Positions 1-8,556 of a DNA stretch of 64,000 bases are shown in pieces; the stretch's first letter is position 1, and each line of letters opens with the position of its first letter. A program made the position numbers and the translations under genes. Below the pieces are notes generated by a model, which was not told the DNA's origin, did not search any database, and saw only the letters and a program-made list of their open reading frames with translations. The DNA comes from Limosilactobacillus reuteri (lineage in GTDB: Bacteria > Bacillota > Bacilli > Lactobacillales > Lactobacillaceae), in assembly GCF_013694365.1 (NCBI RefSeq), contig NZ_CP059275.1:1612001-1676000 (forward strand). The letters are read 5' to 3'.

Positions 1-1152
1 TTGAAACAACACCCACAAATTCTCGTGGGGACCCCTGGACGGTTACGTGACCATATTAACCGTCATACAGTTAAACTTGACCACATTAAGACCCTTGTCC
101 TCGATGAAGCAGATGAAATGCTAAACATGGGATTCTTAGAGGATATTGAATCAATCATCAAGGAAACACCAGATGATCGGCAAACATTGCTCTTCTCAGC
201 AACCATGCCACCAGAAATCAAGCGGATTGGAGTTCAATTTATGTCTGATCCGGAAACTGTGCGGATCAAGGCCAAAGAATTGACTACTGACTTAGTTGAT
301 CAGTACTATATTCGCGCGCGTGACTATGAAAAGTTTGACATCATGACCCGTTTAATTGATGTTCAAGATCCTGACTTAACAATTGTCTTTGGTCGGACAA
401 AGCGGCGGGTAGATGAATTGTCGAAGGGCTTGATTGCGCGTGGCTACAATGCAGCTGGTATTCATGGTGACCTTACTCAAGATAAGCGTTCTAAGATCAT
501 GTGGAAGTTTAAGAACAATGAACTTGATATCTTAGTTGCAACAGATGTGGCTGCTCGGGGCTTAGACATTTCCGGGGTTACGCATGTTTATAATTATGAT
601 ATTCCATCTGACCCAGACAGCTATGTTCACCGGATTGGCCGAACAGGACGGGCCGGACATCACGGGGTATCTTTAACCTTTGTTACCCCAAATGAGATGG
701 ATTACCTTCATGAGATTGAAAAATTAACCCGGGTACGGATGCTGCCACTTAAGCCACCAACAGCTGAAGAAGCATTTAAGGGTCAAGTTGCCTCAGCCTT
801 TAATGATATCGATGAATTAATCGCGCGGGATTCAACTGATCGTTATGAAGAAGCCGCTGAAAAGCTACTAGAAACTCATAATGCAACTGATCTGGTAGCA
901 GCATTGTTAAATAACATGACGAAGGAAGCGGCCAGTGAAGTTCCAGTTAAGATTACTCCTGAACGTCCTCTCCCACGGCGTAACAAGCGGAATAACCGTA
1001 ATGGCAACCGAAATAATTCGCATGGTGGCAACCACTACCGGCGTAAGAATTTCCGCCGTCACCAACATGGTGGTGGTCACCGAAATGATAACCATGGAAA
1101 GAGCCATTCCAGTCGCCATGCATTTAATATCCGTCATCGAAAAGAAGATTAA
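1..1152 (+). CDS. cshA: DEAD-box ATP-dependent RNA helicase CshA, 5' end cut by window
   Basis: This is the C-terminal 383 residues of a DEAD-box RNA helicase that unwinds RNA in ribosome assembly and mRNA decay. The reading frame is already open at base 1. The Q motif and Walker A motif are missing, so the first codon (ttg) is an internal Leu and not a start. Visible motifs are GTPGR (about 10-14), DEAD (35-38), SAT (66-68), a helicase C domain and HRIGRTGR (210-217). The tail after about residue 320 is rich in Arg, Asn, His and Gly, as in CshA RNA-binding tails. In lactobacilli murF normally lies before this gene. Here murF comes after it, which suggests that both are native to the other strand. 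Confidence 0.93.
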   Translation: MKQHPQILVGTPGRLRDHINRHTVKLDHIKTLVLDEADEMLNMGFLEDIESIIKETPDDRQTLLFSATMPPEIKRIGVQFMSDPETVRIKAKELTTDLVDQYYIRARDYEKFDIMTRLIDVQDPDLTIVFGRTKRRVDELSKGLIARGYNAAGIHGDLTQDKRSKIMWKFKNNELDILVATDVAARGLDISGVTHVYNYDIPSDPDSYVHRIGRTGRAGHHGVSLTFVTPNEMDYLHEIEKLTRVRMLPLKPPTAEEAFKGQVASAFNDIDELIARDSTDRYEEAAEKLLETHNATDLVAALLNNMTKEAASEVPVKITPERPLPRRNKRNNRNGNRNNSHGGNHYRRKNFRRHQHGGGHRNDNHGKSHSSRHAFNIRHRKED

Positions 1153-2532
1153 ATGAAAATGAAATTAGCGGAAATTGCCAAGGCGATCAACGCACAAAAT
1201 GACATTGAACAATGGAAAGACGTAGAAGTGACTAGTGTGTCATTTGACAGTCGACACTTAGATCAAGGGAGCTTATTTGTTCCATTGCAAGGTGCCCAAG
1301 ACGGCCACCAATACGTACCGAGTGCTTTTACCAATGGTGCAGTAGCTAGTTTATGGGCTAGTGACCATGAGATAACGGATCAGACGCACCCGCTATTAGT
1401 CGTTAGTGATCCACTAGCGGCCCTTCAACAACTAGGGAAGTACTACTTGTATAAGATCAATCCGATTGTTGTTGCAGTTACAGGCAGTAATGGGAAGACG
1501 ACGACTAAAGATATGATTGCGTCAATCTTAAGTACGCAGTTTAATGTCGCGAAGACATATGCTAATTTTAATAATGAGATTGGGGTTCCAGTAACTCTTC
1601 TTAACATGGAGTCTAATACCGAAGCAGTGGTAGTTGAGATGGGCATGGACCGTTTTGGTCAGCTTGACTTCTTAAGTAAGCTTGTAAATCCTGACATTGC
1701 CGTTATTACAATGATTGGGGAAGCACATATCGAATTCTTCGGGACTCGTGATAAGATTGCTGATGCAAAGATGGAAATTACCCATGGCCTAAAGGAAGAT
1801 GGAACACTAGTATTTAATGGGGATGAACCATTATTAGAGGAACGGGTAAAAGATCTTGCCCAACGACAGATGCGCTTTGGTCGGCAACTAAGCAATAATT
1901 TGTATGCAACAAGTGTCCGCGATGAACCACGGCAGTTATCATTTACCGTCAACGAATGGCCAGATGAAGAATTCACTATCCCAATGGTTGGTGAATACAA
2001 TATTAATAATGCGTTAGCGGCTATGGAAGTGGGTAAGATTCTGCATATTACTCCCGCCCACATGAAGCAAGCGTTGGCAAACGTTGAATTAACGGAAAAT
2101 CGTGCTGAATGGGTTAAAGGAAAGAATGGTGAACAGATCTTAAGTGATGTTTACAATTCAAACCCGACCGCTGCCAAGGAAGTCCTTAAGACGATTGCAG
2201 AAACACCAGTAGCTGGTCGCCGGATCGCCGTATTAGGGGACATGCTGGAATTAGGGGATGCTGCGGCAAAGTTGCATGCTAGCTTAGCAGAAGAGATTGA
2301 CCACCAAAAGATTGCTAGTGTTTACCTTGTAGGCGAACAAATGAAAAATCTTAAAGACAAGTTGATCCAAGAAGGATACCCAGCTGAAGATATCTATCAT
2401 TATGCTGCTAGTGACCTTCAACAATTAATTGCCGATCTTACGACTACTTTGACAGGTGATGATATTGTCCTATTGAAGGCAAGCCATGGCATTCACCTAG
2501 AAGAAGTCTTGACGGCATTAAAAGCAGAATAG
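1153..2532 (+). CDS. murF: UDP-N-acetylmuramoyl-tripeptide--D-alanyl-D-alanine ligase MurF
   Basis: MurF adds D-Ala-D-Ala to the UDP-MurNAc-tripeptide, the last cytoplasmic step of peptidoglycan precursor synthesis. The 459-residue length is normal. A Mur-ligase ATP loop, GSNGKTTTKD, lies at residues 111-120, followed by a NFNNEIGVP motif near 140 and the C-terminal ligase domain. Two in-frame ATGs lie at 1153 and 1159, and either could be the true start. No ribosome binding site is visible, because the preceding bases are the end of cshA with no spacer. Confidence 0.95.
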   Translation: MKMKLAEIAKAINAQNDIEQWKDVEVTSVSFDSRHLDQGSLFVPLQGAQDGHQYVPSAFTNGAVASLWASDHEITDQTHPLLVVSDPLAALQQLGKYYLYKINPIVVAVTGSNGKTTTKDMIASILSTQFNVAKTYANFNNEIGVPVTLLNMESNTEAVVVEMGMDRFGQLDFLSKLVNPDIAVITMIGEAHIEFFGTRDKIADAKMEITHGLKEDGTLVFNGDEPLLEERVKDLAQRQMRFGRQLSNNLYATSVRDEPRQLSFTVNEWPDEEFTIPMVGEYNINNALAAMEVGKILHITPAHMKQALANVELTENRAEWVKGKNGEQILSDVYNSNPTAAKEVLKTIAETPVAGRRIAVLGDMLELGDAAAKLHASLAEEIDHQKIASVYLVGEQMKNLKDKLIQEGYPAEDIYHYAASDLQQLIADLTTTLTGDDIVLLKASHGIHLEEVLTALKAE

Positions 2533-3429
2533 ATGTTATATCAGCAAATTGCCCGTAATAAACGAAAAACAATTTTGGTGATGTTTGGGTTCTTTGTATT
2601 GCTTGCTTTAATTGGGGCCGCGATTGGCTATTTATTTGCGCGGACAGCGATTGGCGGCATGATCATTGCGGCGATTATTGCGGTGATCTATATGTCCGTG
2701 ATCATTGGTCAATCGACTGATGTAGTGATGCGGATGAATAACGCGACGGAGGTACGATCAGCGAGTGATGCGCCAGAACTTTGGCATATTGTTGAAGATA
2801 TGGCTTTAGTTGCACGGGTACCAATGCCAAAAGTCTATATCATCCATGACCCAAGTCCCAATGCTTTTGCGACTGGTAATGATCCTGAGCATGCTGCTGT
2901 GGCCGCTACTACTGGTTTGATGGAAAAAATGAATCGTGAGGAACTAGAAGGGGTAATGGCCCATGAAATGACTCACGTTCGTAACTATGACATCCGTCTG
3001 CAAACAATTGCGTTAGCCTTAGCATCCGCAATCGCAATGCTTGTTAATTTTGCTGGAAATTTCTGGTGGATTGGTGGTCGGAGCAGTAGTGATGACCGGG
3101 ATAATCCATCAAGTATTTTCGCCATCCTTGGTTCGATTCTTTTGATTATCTTAGCGCCATTGGCAGCAACCATTGCGCAGATGGCTCTTTCACGTAATCG
3201 GGAATACTTAGCCGATGCAGGTGCTGTGGAATTAACCCGTAATCCGCAAGGGATGATTAGTGCATTGGAAAAGCTAAAAACTGCTGTTCCAATGAAACAT
3301 GTGGACCCAAGCAGTTCGGCATTATATATTAGCGATCCAGAAAAGAACGCTAAGCACCATCCTTTTTCAAATCTATTTGACACTCACCCCCCGCTAGAGA
3401 AGCGAATTGAACGGTTGCGTCAAATGTAA
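2533..3429 (+). CDS. htpX: Membrane zinc metalloprotease HtpX
   Basis: This is an M48-family membrane protease for quality control of membrane proteins. It has 298 residues. Two N-terminal membrane segments lie at about 13-35 and 39-58, and two more at about 158-178 and 195-215. The zinc motif HEMTH is at 144-148, and the likely third ligand is the Glu in NREYLAD near 219. The usual order in lactobacilli is lemA then htpX. Here lemA follows, which fits a native minus-strand pair whose genes were turned round one at a time. Confidence 0.94.
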   Translation: MLYQQIARNKRKTILVMFGFFVLLALIGAAIGYLFARTAIGGMIIAAIIAVIYMSVIIGQSTDVVMRMNNATEVRSASDAPELWHIVEDMALVARVPMPKVYIIHDPSPNAFATGNDPEHAAVAATTGLMEKMNREELEGVMAHEMTHVRNYDIRLQTIALALASAIAMLVNFAGNFWWIGGRSSSDDRDNPSSIFAILGSILLIILAPLAATIAQMALSRNREYLADAGAVELTRNPQGMISALEKLKTAVPMKHVDPSSSALYISDPEKNAKHHPFSNLFDTHPPLEKRIERLRQM

Positions 3430-3999
3430 ATGACCCTTATTATTGTAATTGTTGTCATTGTCTTGTTAATTGCTATTTATGCAGGACTTTACAACAGTTT
3501 GATTCAATTGCGGACACACGCACAAGAATCCTGGAGTCAAATTGATGTTCAATTACAACGACGTAACGACTTGATCCCTAACTTAATTTCAACAGTTAAG
3601 GGCTATAGCAAGTATGAAGCGGGAACCTTGGAAAAGGTGACAAAGCTGCGGACGGAATTAAATAGTATTCCAGACAGCGATCATGCTAAAAAAATGGAAG
3701 TTTCCAATGAATTAACGGGAACTTTACGGACATTGTTTGCCGTCGCTGAAAATTATCCAGACTTAAAAGCAAGTGCTGAATACCAAAAATTAATGGAAGA
3801 ATTAACCAATACTGAAAACAAGATTGCCTACTCACGGCAGCTTTACAACAGTACTGTGGCGGCTTTAGATGCTAAGATTCAATCTTTCCCAAGCAACATT
3901 GTGGCTAAAATTCATCACTTCCAACAAATGGATTACTTACAAGTGCCAGAAGAAGCCAAGGCTGTGCCAAAAGTTTCATTTGATGATTTAGGTGATTAA
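3430..3999 (+). CDS. lemA: LemA family protein
   Basis: This is a 189-residue membrane-anchored LemA protein: one N-terminal transmembrane helix (about 2-22), then a helical cytosolic or surface domain with the family motif around RRNDLIPNLI near residues 44-53. The biochemical role of the family is not settled. It is regularly paired with htpX, as here, so a joint role in envelope stress is a reasonable inference. Confidence 0.93.
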   Translation: MTLIIVIVVIVLLIAIYAGLYNSLIQLRTHAQESWSQIDVQLQRRNDLIPNLISTVKGYSKYEAGTLEKVTKLRTELNSIPDSDHAKKMEVSNELTGTLRTLFAVAENYPDLKASAEYQKLMEELTNTENKIAYSRQLYNSTVAALDAKIQSFPSNIVAKIHHFQQMDYLQVPEEAKAVPKVSFDDLGD

Positions 4000-4464
4000 A
4001 TGAACGTTTTATTTGTCTGCTTAGGAAACATTTGTCGGTCACCAATGGCCGAGGCAATGTTCAAGCAAATGGTTGATGACGCAGGATTAAATGGCAAAAT
4101 CAATGTTGATTCTGCTGGAACAAGTAACGAAGAAGAAGGAAATGGTCCCCACCCAGGTGCCGCAAAGACAATGCACGCACACGGGTTATCAACGGATGGC
4201 TTAATCTCACGCCCAATTACACGACAAGACTTCGAGTGGGCTGATTGCATCATCTGCATGGATAATATGAACAAGTACAACTTACAACGCATTGCACCAG
4301 CGCAAGATCGTGATAAAGTCCACTTAGCATATGAAGTAATTCCTGGCAAAGAAGATCAAGAAATTCCTGATCCTTGGTATACTCACCGCTTTGAAGATAC
4401 TTACAATAGCCTAAACGAGACATTGCCATTATGGCTGGATAAAATTACTAAAGAATTGTCCTAA
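4000..4464 (+). CDS. Low-molecular-weight protein-tyrosine phosphatase
   Basis: This 154-residue protein has the LMW-PTP signature C-X5-R-S at the N-terminus (Cys7, Arg13, Ser14 in CLGNICRS). The general-acid Asp lies in the motif DPWY at 124-127. It would dephosphorylate phosphotyrosine. In Gram-positive bacteria such enzymes often act on tyrosine kinases of polysaccharide synthesis or on stress proteins, but no kinase is adjacent here, so the substrate is unknown. Confidence 0.92.
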   Translation: MNVLFVCLGNICRSPMAEAMFKQMVDDAGLNGKINVDSAGTSNEEEGNGPHPGAAKTMHAHGLSTDGLISRPITRQDFEWADCIICMDNMNKYNLQRIAPAQDRDKVHLAYEVIPGKEDQEIPDPWYTHRFEDTYNSLNETLPLWLDKITKELS

Positions 4465-5121
4465 ATGGCAATCACAGTTTACTTTGTCCGGCACGGTGAG
4501 ACCTACTTCAACCGGTTTGCTCGCCTGCAAGGATGGTCAGATACCCCGCTTACGGAAAAAGGAGAGATGGATGCTAAAAAGATCGGCCAAGTTTTAGCGG
4601 ACTTAAGGATCGATTACCTTTTCTCCAGTGATTTAAAACGAGCAGTTGATACTGCACGGCTTTTAATTGCGGATCACCCAACTGCGACGGTGAAGGAACC
4701 AATCCAAAAAAAGTTCTTCCGCGAGGTATTTTATGGGTCTTTTGAAGGTCATAGTAATGAAGAAGGCGCTATCTGGGCAAGCTATCTTGAAGGCAAGCGA
4801 TTTAGGCGTATCGGTGAATTAGTTGATGAGTTTGGCGTTGAAAAAGCGCATGACTTACTGAAAGCCGCCGATCCGGCTCACCTTGCAGAAGATAGTAATG
4901 AATTAAATGCCCGTGTAGAGCAGGCAATTGCCTTTTTGCAAAGTTTACCGGATGAGAGTAATGTGGTTGTAGTAGCCCATGGATCGATTATCCAATATAT
5001 TGCGGGGATGTATGGGAAACCTGGATACAAGTATGAAAACTTACATAACGGCGCGCTGATGAAGGTTCAGCTAACAGCTAGAGACGTTGAAATTACTGGA
5101 TACAATCAATTTAAACTATAA
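4465..5121 (+). CDS. Histidine phosphatase (phosphoglycerate mutase-like) family protein
   Basis: This 218-residue cytosolic protein has the catalytic RHGE motif at residues 9-12 and the second active-site His in VVAHGS near 172. It is shorter than the cofactor-dependent phosphoglycerate mutase GpmA and lacks its spacing. It is therefore more likely a broad phosphatase of the PhoE/GpmB type than a glycolytic mutase. Substrate not determinable from sequence. Confidence 0.88.
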   Translation: MAITVYFVRHGETYFNRFARLQGWSDTPLTEKGEMDAKKIGQVLADLRIDYLFSSDLKRAVDTARLLIADHPTATVKEPIQKKFFREVFYGSFEGHSNEEGAIWASYLEGKRFRRIGELVDEFGVEKAHDLLKAADPAHLAEDSNELNARVEQAIAFLQSLPDESNVVVVAHGSIIQYIAGMYGKPGYKYENLHNGALMKVQLTARDVEITGYNQFKL

Positions 5122-5988
5122 ATGGCTTACTTTGATAACGGAAACAAACTTTTTGATGATGCACGGAAGAATCAATACGCAATTGGGGCATATAATATTA
5201 ATAATCTTGAATGGACCCGGGCAATTTTGCGGGCGGCAGCGGAGACTAATACCCCAGTTCTGATCCAAGTTTCAATGGGAGCTGCCAAATATATGGGTGG
5301 TTATAAATTTGTCAAAGATATGGTTGAAGACCAGATGGATGCAATGGAAATTAAAGTTCCAGTTATCCTGAATCTTGATCATGGTGACTATGATGCAGCG
5401 ATTGAATGCATTAACTTAGGGTATTCGTCAGTCATGTTTGATGGCCATAAGTTGCCGATTGAAGAAAATTATGCCAAAACCAAAGAGATTGTCCAATTAG
5501 CGCATTCACGCGGCATTGCGGTTGAAGCCGAAATCGGTAAAGTGGGAGAAAATCAGGATACCAGCAGTGGGGAACTTGCTGATGTTGAAGATGCAATGGC
5601 GTTTGCAGCAATGGGGGTTGACCGTCTTGCTTGTGGGATTGGTAACATTCACGGCATTTACCCTGCTAACTGGCCAGGGTTAGACTTTGACCGCCTTCAA
5701 GAAATTGCGAATGCGATTGATATTCCGCTAGTGCTTCACGGTGGTTCAGGAATTCCTAGAGAACAGGTTCAAAAAGCAATTTCAATGGGGATTGCAAAGG
5801 TGAATATCAATACTGAATTCCAGTTAGCGTTCCAAGATGCAACCCGGAAGTATATTGAAAATGAATTAGACCTCAATAAAGAACAAAAAGGATATGATCC
5901 GCGGAAATTATTACTTCCCGGAACAGATGCAATAACTGCTAAAATGAAAGATATGATTGAATGGTTAGGCACGCCAGCAGTCGCCTAA
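5122..5988 (+). CDS. fba: Class II fructose-1,6-bisphosphate aldolase
   Basis: This is a zinc-dependent class II aldolase that interconverts fructose-1,6-bisphosphate with glyceraldehyde-3-phosphate and dihydroxyacetone phosphate. The 288-residue length is typical. Metal and substrate motifs are present: NLDHGD near 83, the Glu-rich EAEIGKVG near 136 and LHGGSGIP near 206. It sits just before a divergent triosephosphate isomerase. In a mainly heterofermentative Limosilactobacillus, an aldolase-TPI pair gives a side glycolytic or gluconeogenic branch; that is inference from family knowledge. Confidence 0.93.
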   Translation: MAYFDNGNKLFDDARKNQYAIGAYNINNLEWTRAILRAAAETNTPVLIQVSMGAAKYMGGYKFVKDMVEDQMDAMEIKVPVILNLDHGDYDAAIECINLGYSSVMFDGHKLPIEENYAKTKEIVQLAHSRGIAVEAEIGKVGENQDTSSGELADVEDAMAFAAMGVDRLACGIGNIHGIYPANWPGLDFDRLQEIANAIDIPLVLHGGSGIPREQVQKAISMGIAKVNINTEFQLAFQDATRKYIENELDLNKEQKGYDPRKLLLPGTDAITAKMKDMIEWLGTPAVA

Positions 5989-6768
5989 ATGCGCAAACCG
6001 TTTATTATTGCGAACTGGAAAATGAATAAAAATGTTCATGAATCCGTTGCGTTTGTTAAAGCAATTAAAGAAAAACTCCCGGCAAATAAAGAAATTGGGA
6101 TCGCGGCACAAGCAGTCTCGCTCTATAACATGAAAAAAGTGGCGGGATCTTCCAACTTACAAATTATTGCTCAAAATGCATCTGCTGAGTTAGAGGGACC
6201 GTATACTGGAGAAATTAGCATGCGAAGTTTAGCAGATGCGGGCGTGACATACGTGATGCTAGGGCATTTAGAGCGCCGGCGCCTTTTTAACGAGAATAAT
6301 GATTCAATTAATCAAAAAGTTTTAGCAGCCCTCAATGCTGGTATTATTCCAATCATTTGTACGGATGAAGAGATGGTCCAAACAGAAGTTAACGGACAAA
6401 TTCATTATGTATTTCGCCAACTAAAAAGCGTCCTTAAGGGGGTACCAGCTAATAAACTATCACAGATTGTTATTTCGTATGAACCAAGTTGGGCCGTTGG
6501 GAGCACGCATCAAGCAAATCCAGACATTGCGGAAGAGGGATGTCTGGCAATTCGTCAAAGTCTAGTTGAAATGTATGGTAATGAGATTGGCGAGCAAGTC
6601 CGAATACTCTATGGTGGCAGTGTTAATCCCGAGAATATTGGTCAAATTATGAGTAAACCAAATGTTGATGGGGCGCTAATCGGTCGCGCAAGTCTCGAGA
6701 TTGAAAGCTTCTTACAAATGATTAATTATATCGAATTAGCGAGCAAGCAGAAGTTACAGGTAATTTAG
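5989..6768 (+). CDS. tpiA: Divergent triosephosphate isomerase (TpiA paralogue)
   Basis: This is a TIM-barrel protein of 259 residues, normal for the family. The catalytic Lys is kept in NWKMN (Lys11), as are the catalytic His93, the base Glu165 in YEPSWAVG and the phosphate-binding GGSVNPEN. The usual GHSERR motif reads GHLERR here, so the conserved Ser after the catalytic His is Leu94. Other near-invariant parts are also changed: NASAEL for the usual NCHWE, and the ICTDEE stretch for the usual C(I/V)GE. It is probably a second isomerase for the aldolase product, not the housekeeping copy from the gap-pgk-tpi operon, which is not in this window. Confidence 0.85.
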   Translation: MRKPFIIANWKMNKNVHESVAFVKAIKEKLPANKEIGIAAQAVSLYNMKKVAGSSNLQIIAQNASAELEGPYTGEISMRSLADAGVTYVMLGHLERRRLFNENNDSINQKVLAALNAGIIPIICTDEEMVQTEVNGQIHYVFRQLKSVLKGVPANKLSQIVISYEPSWAVGSTHQANPDIAEEGCLAIRQSLVEMYGNEIGEQVRILYGGSVNPENIGQIMSKPNVDGALIGRASLEIESFLQMINYIELASKQKLQVI

Positions 6769-8556
6769 ATGCAAATTTTTGTTGATATTAATGCTTCTGA
6801 AAACGGTAATGGTTCACAAGAGTTTCCGTTTAAGTACATCCAACAAGCGGCGGATATCGCTCAACCGGGGGATTATGTTCAAGTAATGCCGGGGGAATAT
6901 CATGAGGAAGTTCATCCACAATATTCCGGCACTAGTGATAAGCCGATTATTTATGCATCTGCTAAGCAAAATCGGGCAATCATTACGGGCGCTGACCGTG
7001 TTACTGGCTGGCAACATGTTGCTGGTCCGGTATGGCAATTAAAACTCCCTAATGCCGAATTTGGTAACTATAATCCATACAACGTTTTAGTTGATCAAAC
7101 CTTTAATCATGCCGGTGAAATCTTCCTAAATAATAAAGCAATGTATGAGGTTGATCAGTTAGCAAAAGTTGAAACACCAAGTGAAAACAAATTTTCCCGA
7201 GACCGGAAATTTACCTGCTATACCTGGTATACCGAACAGTTGCCAGCAGAAGATTCAACCGTAATCTATGCAAACTTTCAAGCGCAAAATCCTAATGATG
7301 AACATGTTGAACTGACTTTCCGTGAGACGTGTTTCTATCCAGAAAAAGCAGGACTCAATCACCTTATTCTATCGGGCTTTACAATGACGAAGGCTGCTTG
7401 TCGATGGGCATCTTCGCAATATAATAAGGGGATTATTGGTACTAATCGTGGTCAGGGATGGAAGATTGCCAAGTGTGACATTTCTCACGCTAAGTGTTCT
7501 GGGATCTCCCTTGGTCGAAATATTGTTCCAACCATTGACGATGATAAGGTTTATCCACACCGGATTAAGAACAATACGATTCATGATTGCGGGCAGACTG
7601 GAATTATCGGTGTTGAAGGCAACCCATCGCCGATTATTGAACACAATAGTATTTACAACATTAACGTCCGCCAAAACCTTGTCAGTGATGATGTCAGTGC
7701 GATCAACCTTTCGCCAGCGATTGGGGCTAAGATTTTACGCAACTGCATTCATGATTGCACGCGCGGAATTTGGCTTGGTGGCAAGGTCGAAGATACCCAA
7801 ATTTCACGGAATGTGTTCTACAACAATTCACTGCCAGATTCATTTGAAGTCACAAACGAAAATCGGGAGGACTTAGTAGCGGCCCTTGGTGAAGATATTG
7901 AAATTAAGGATTCGATGGGTGTGACCTTGATTGATAATAATTTCCTATTATCGGATTGTACGCTTAAGCTCGAATCTAAGGGCGTCCTTCTCGTTCATAA
8001 CCTAATTAATGGCAGCGTGGAATGGTTAAGCAATACGAATGTTGCTGAAAATGATCCTTACTACCACCGCCTTTATCAACAAAATACGCCAGAAAGTGCT
8101 CCTTACGATTCTTCTTGTTTCTATAACAATGTCTTTATCCGGAAGAACCTCCGGAGTGAAATGGCAAAATTAATTGCATTTGCCCACAAACAGGCAAGTG
8201 AACAACCAATCGATAATTATATTAGCGATGATAATGCTGCTTATGTTGGCCTAGCCAGTGGACAACGAAGCTATATTCCAGCTAATAAAGCAGGAAATAT
8301 CTTTATGAATGATGAGCAAGAAGACGTTAAGGTCGCCATCGATTCAAGTGAAGATGGGGTATTTCTTAATAGTAATATTTGCGACTACTTGAATGAAGAT
8401 ACTAGTCGGGTGATCGCGGTTGGTGTTACTCCCGAGACTGCCCGTGATTTTGATACAGATTTCTTAGGGAACCATCGTGAAGGAATTAGTGTAACCGCTG
8501 GACCTTTTGATACGAAAGAAGAATATAGTCAACGCTTATTTAGACTACTGTTTTAA
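6769..8556 (+). CDS. Right-handed parallel beta-helix protein, possible carbohydrate-active enzyme
   Basis: This 595-residue protein starts with the DINASENGNGSQEFPFKYIQ type of opening seen in pectate-lyase-like and polysaccharide-lyase or glycosidase beta-helices. Between about residues 200 and 420 it has repeated Asn/Ile-rich turns (such as NNTIHDCGQTG, HNSIYN, RNCIHDCTRG, RNVFYNNS). I see no signal peptide, membrane segment or sortase signal, so it is probably cytosolic. A beta-helix enzyme inside the cell would act on imported oligosaccharides. Its place between tpiA-like and ppsA genes is unexplained. No exact substrate can be named. Confidence 0.75.
   Translation: MQIFVDINASENGNGSQEFPFKYIQQAADIAQPGDYVQVMPGEYHEEVHPQYSGTSDKPIIYASAKQNRAIITGADRVTGWQHVAGPVWQLKLPNAEFGNYNPYNVLVDQTFNHAGEIFLNNKAMYEVDQLAKVETPSENKFSRDRKFTCYTWYTEQLPAEDSTVIYANFQAQNPNDEHVELTFRETCFYPEKAGLNHLILSGFTMTKAACRWASSQYNKGIIGTNRGQGWKIAKCDISHAKCSGISLGRNIVPTIDDDKVYPHRIKNNTIHDCGQTGIIGVEGNPSPIIEHNSIYNINVRQNLVSDDVSAINLSPAIGAKILRNCIHDCTRGIWLGGKVEDTQISRNVFYNNSLPDSFEVTNENREDLVAALGEDIEIKDSMGVTLIDNNFLLSDCTLKLESKGVLLVHNLINGSVEWLSNTNVAENDPYYHRLYQQNTPESAPYDSSCFYNNVFIRKNLRSEMAKLIAFAHKQASEQPIDNYISDDNAAYVGLASGQRSYIPANKAGNIFMNDEQEDVKVAIDSSEDGVFLNSNICDYLNEDTSRVIAVGVTPETARDFDTDFLGNHREGISVTAGPFDTKEEYSQRLFRLLF

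Noticed and set aside
7436-7876. 146-residue frame within the beta-helix gene
   Set aside because: It overlaps a clear protein in the main frame and shows no protein-like motif.
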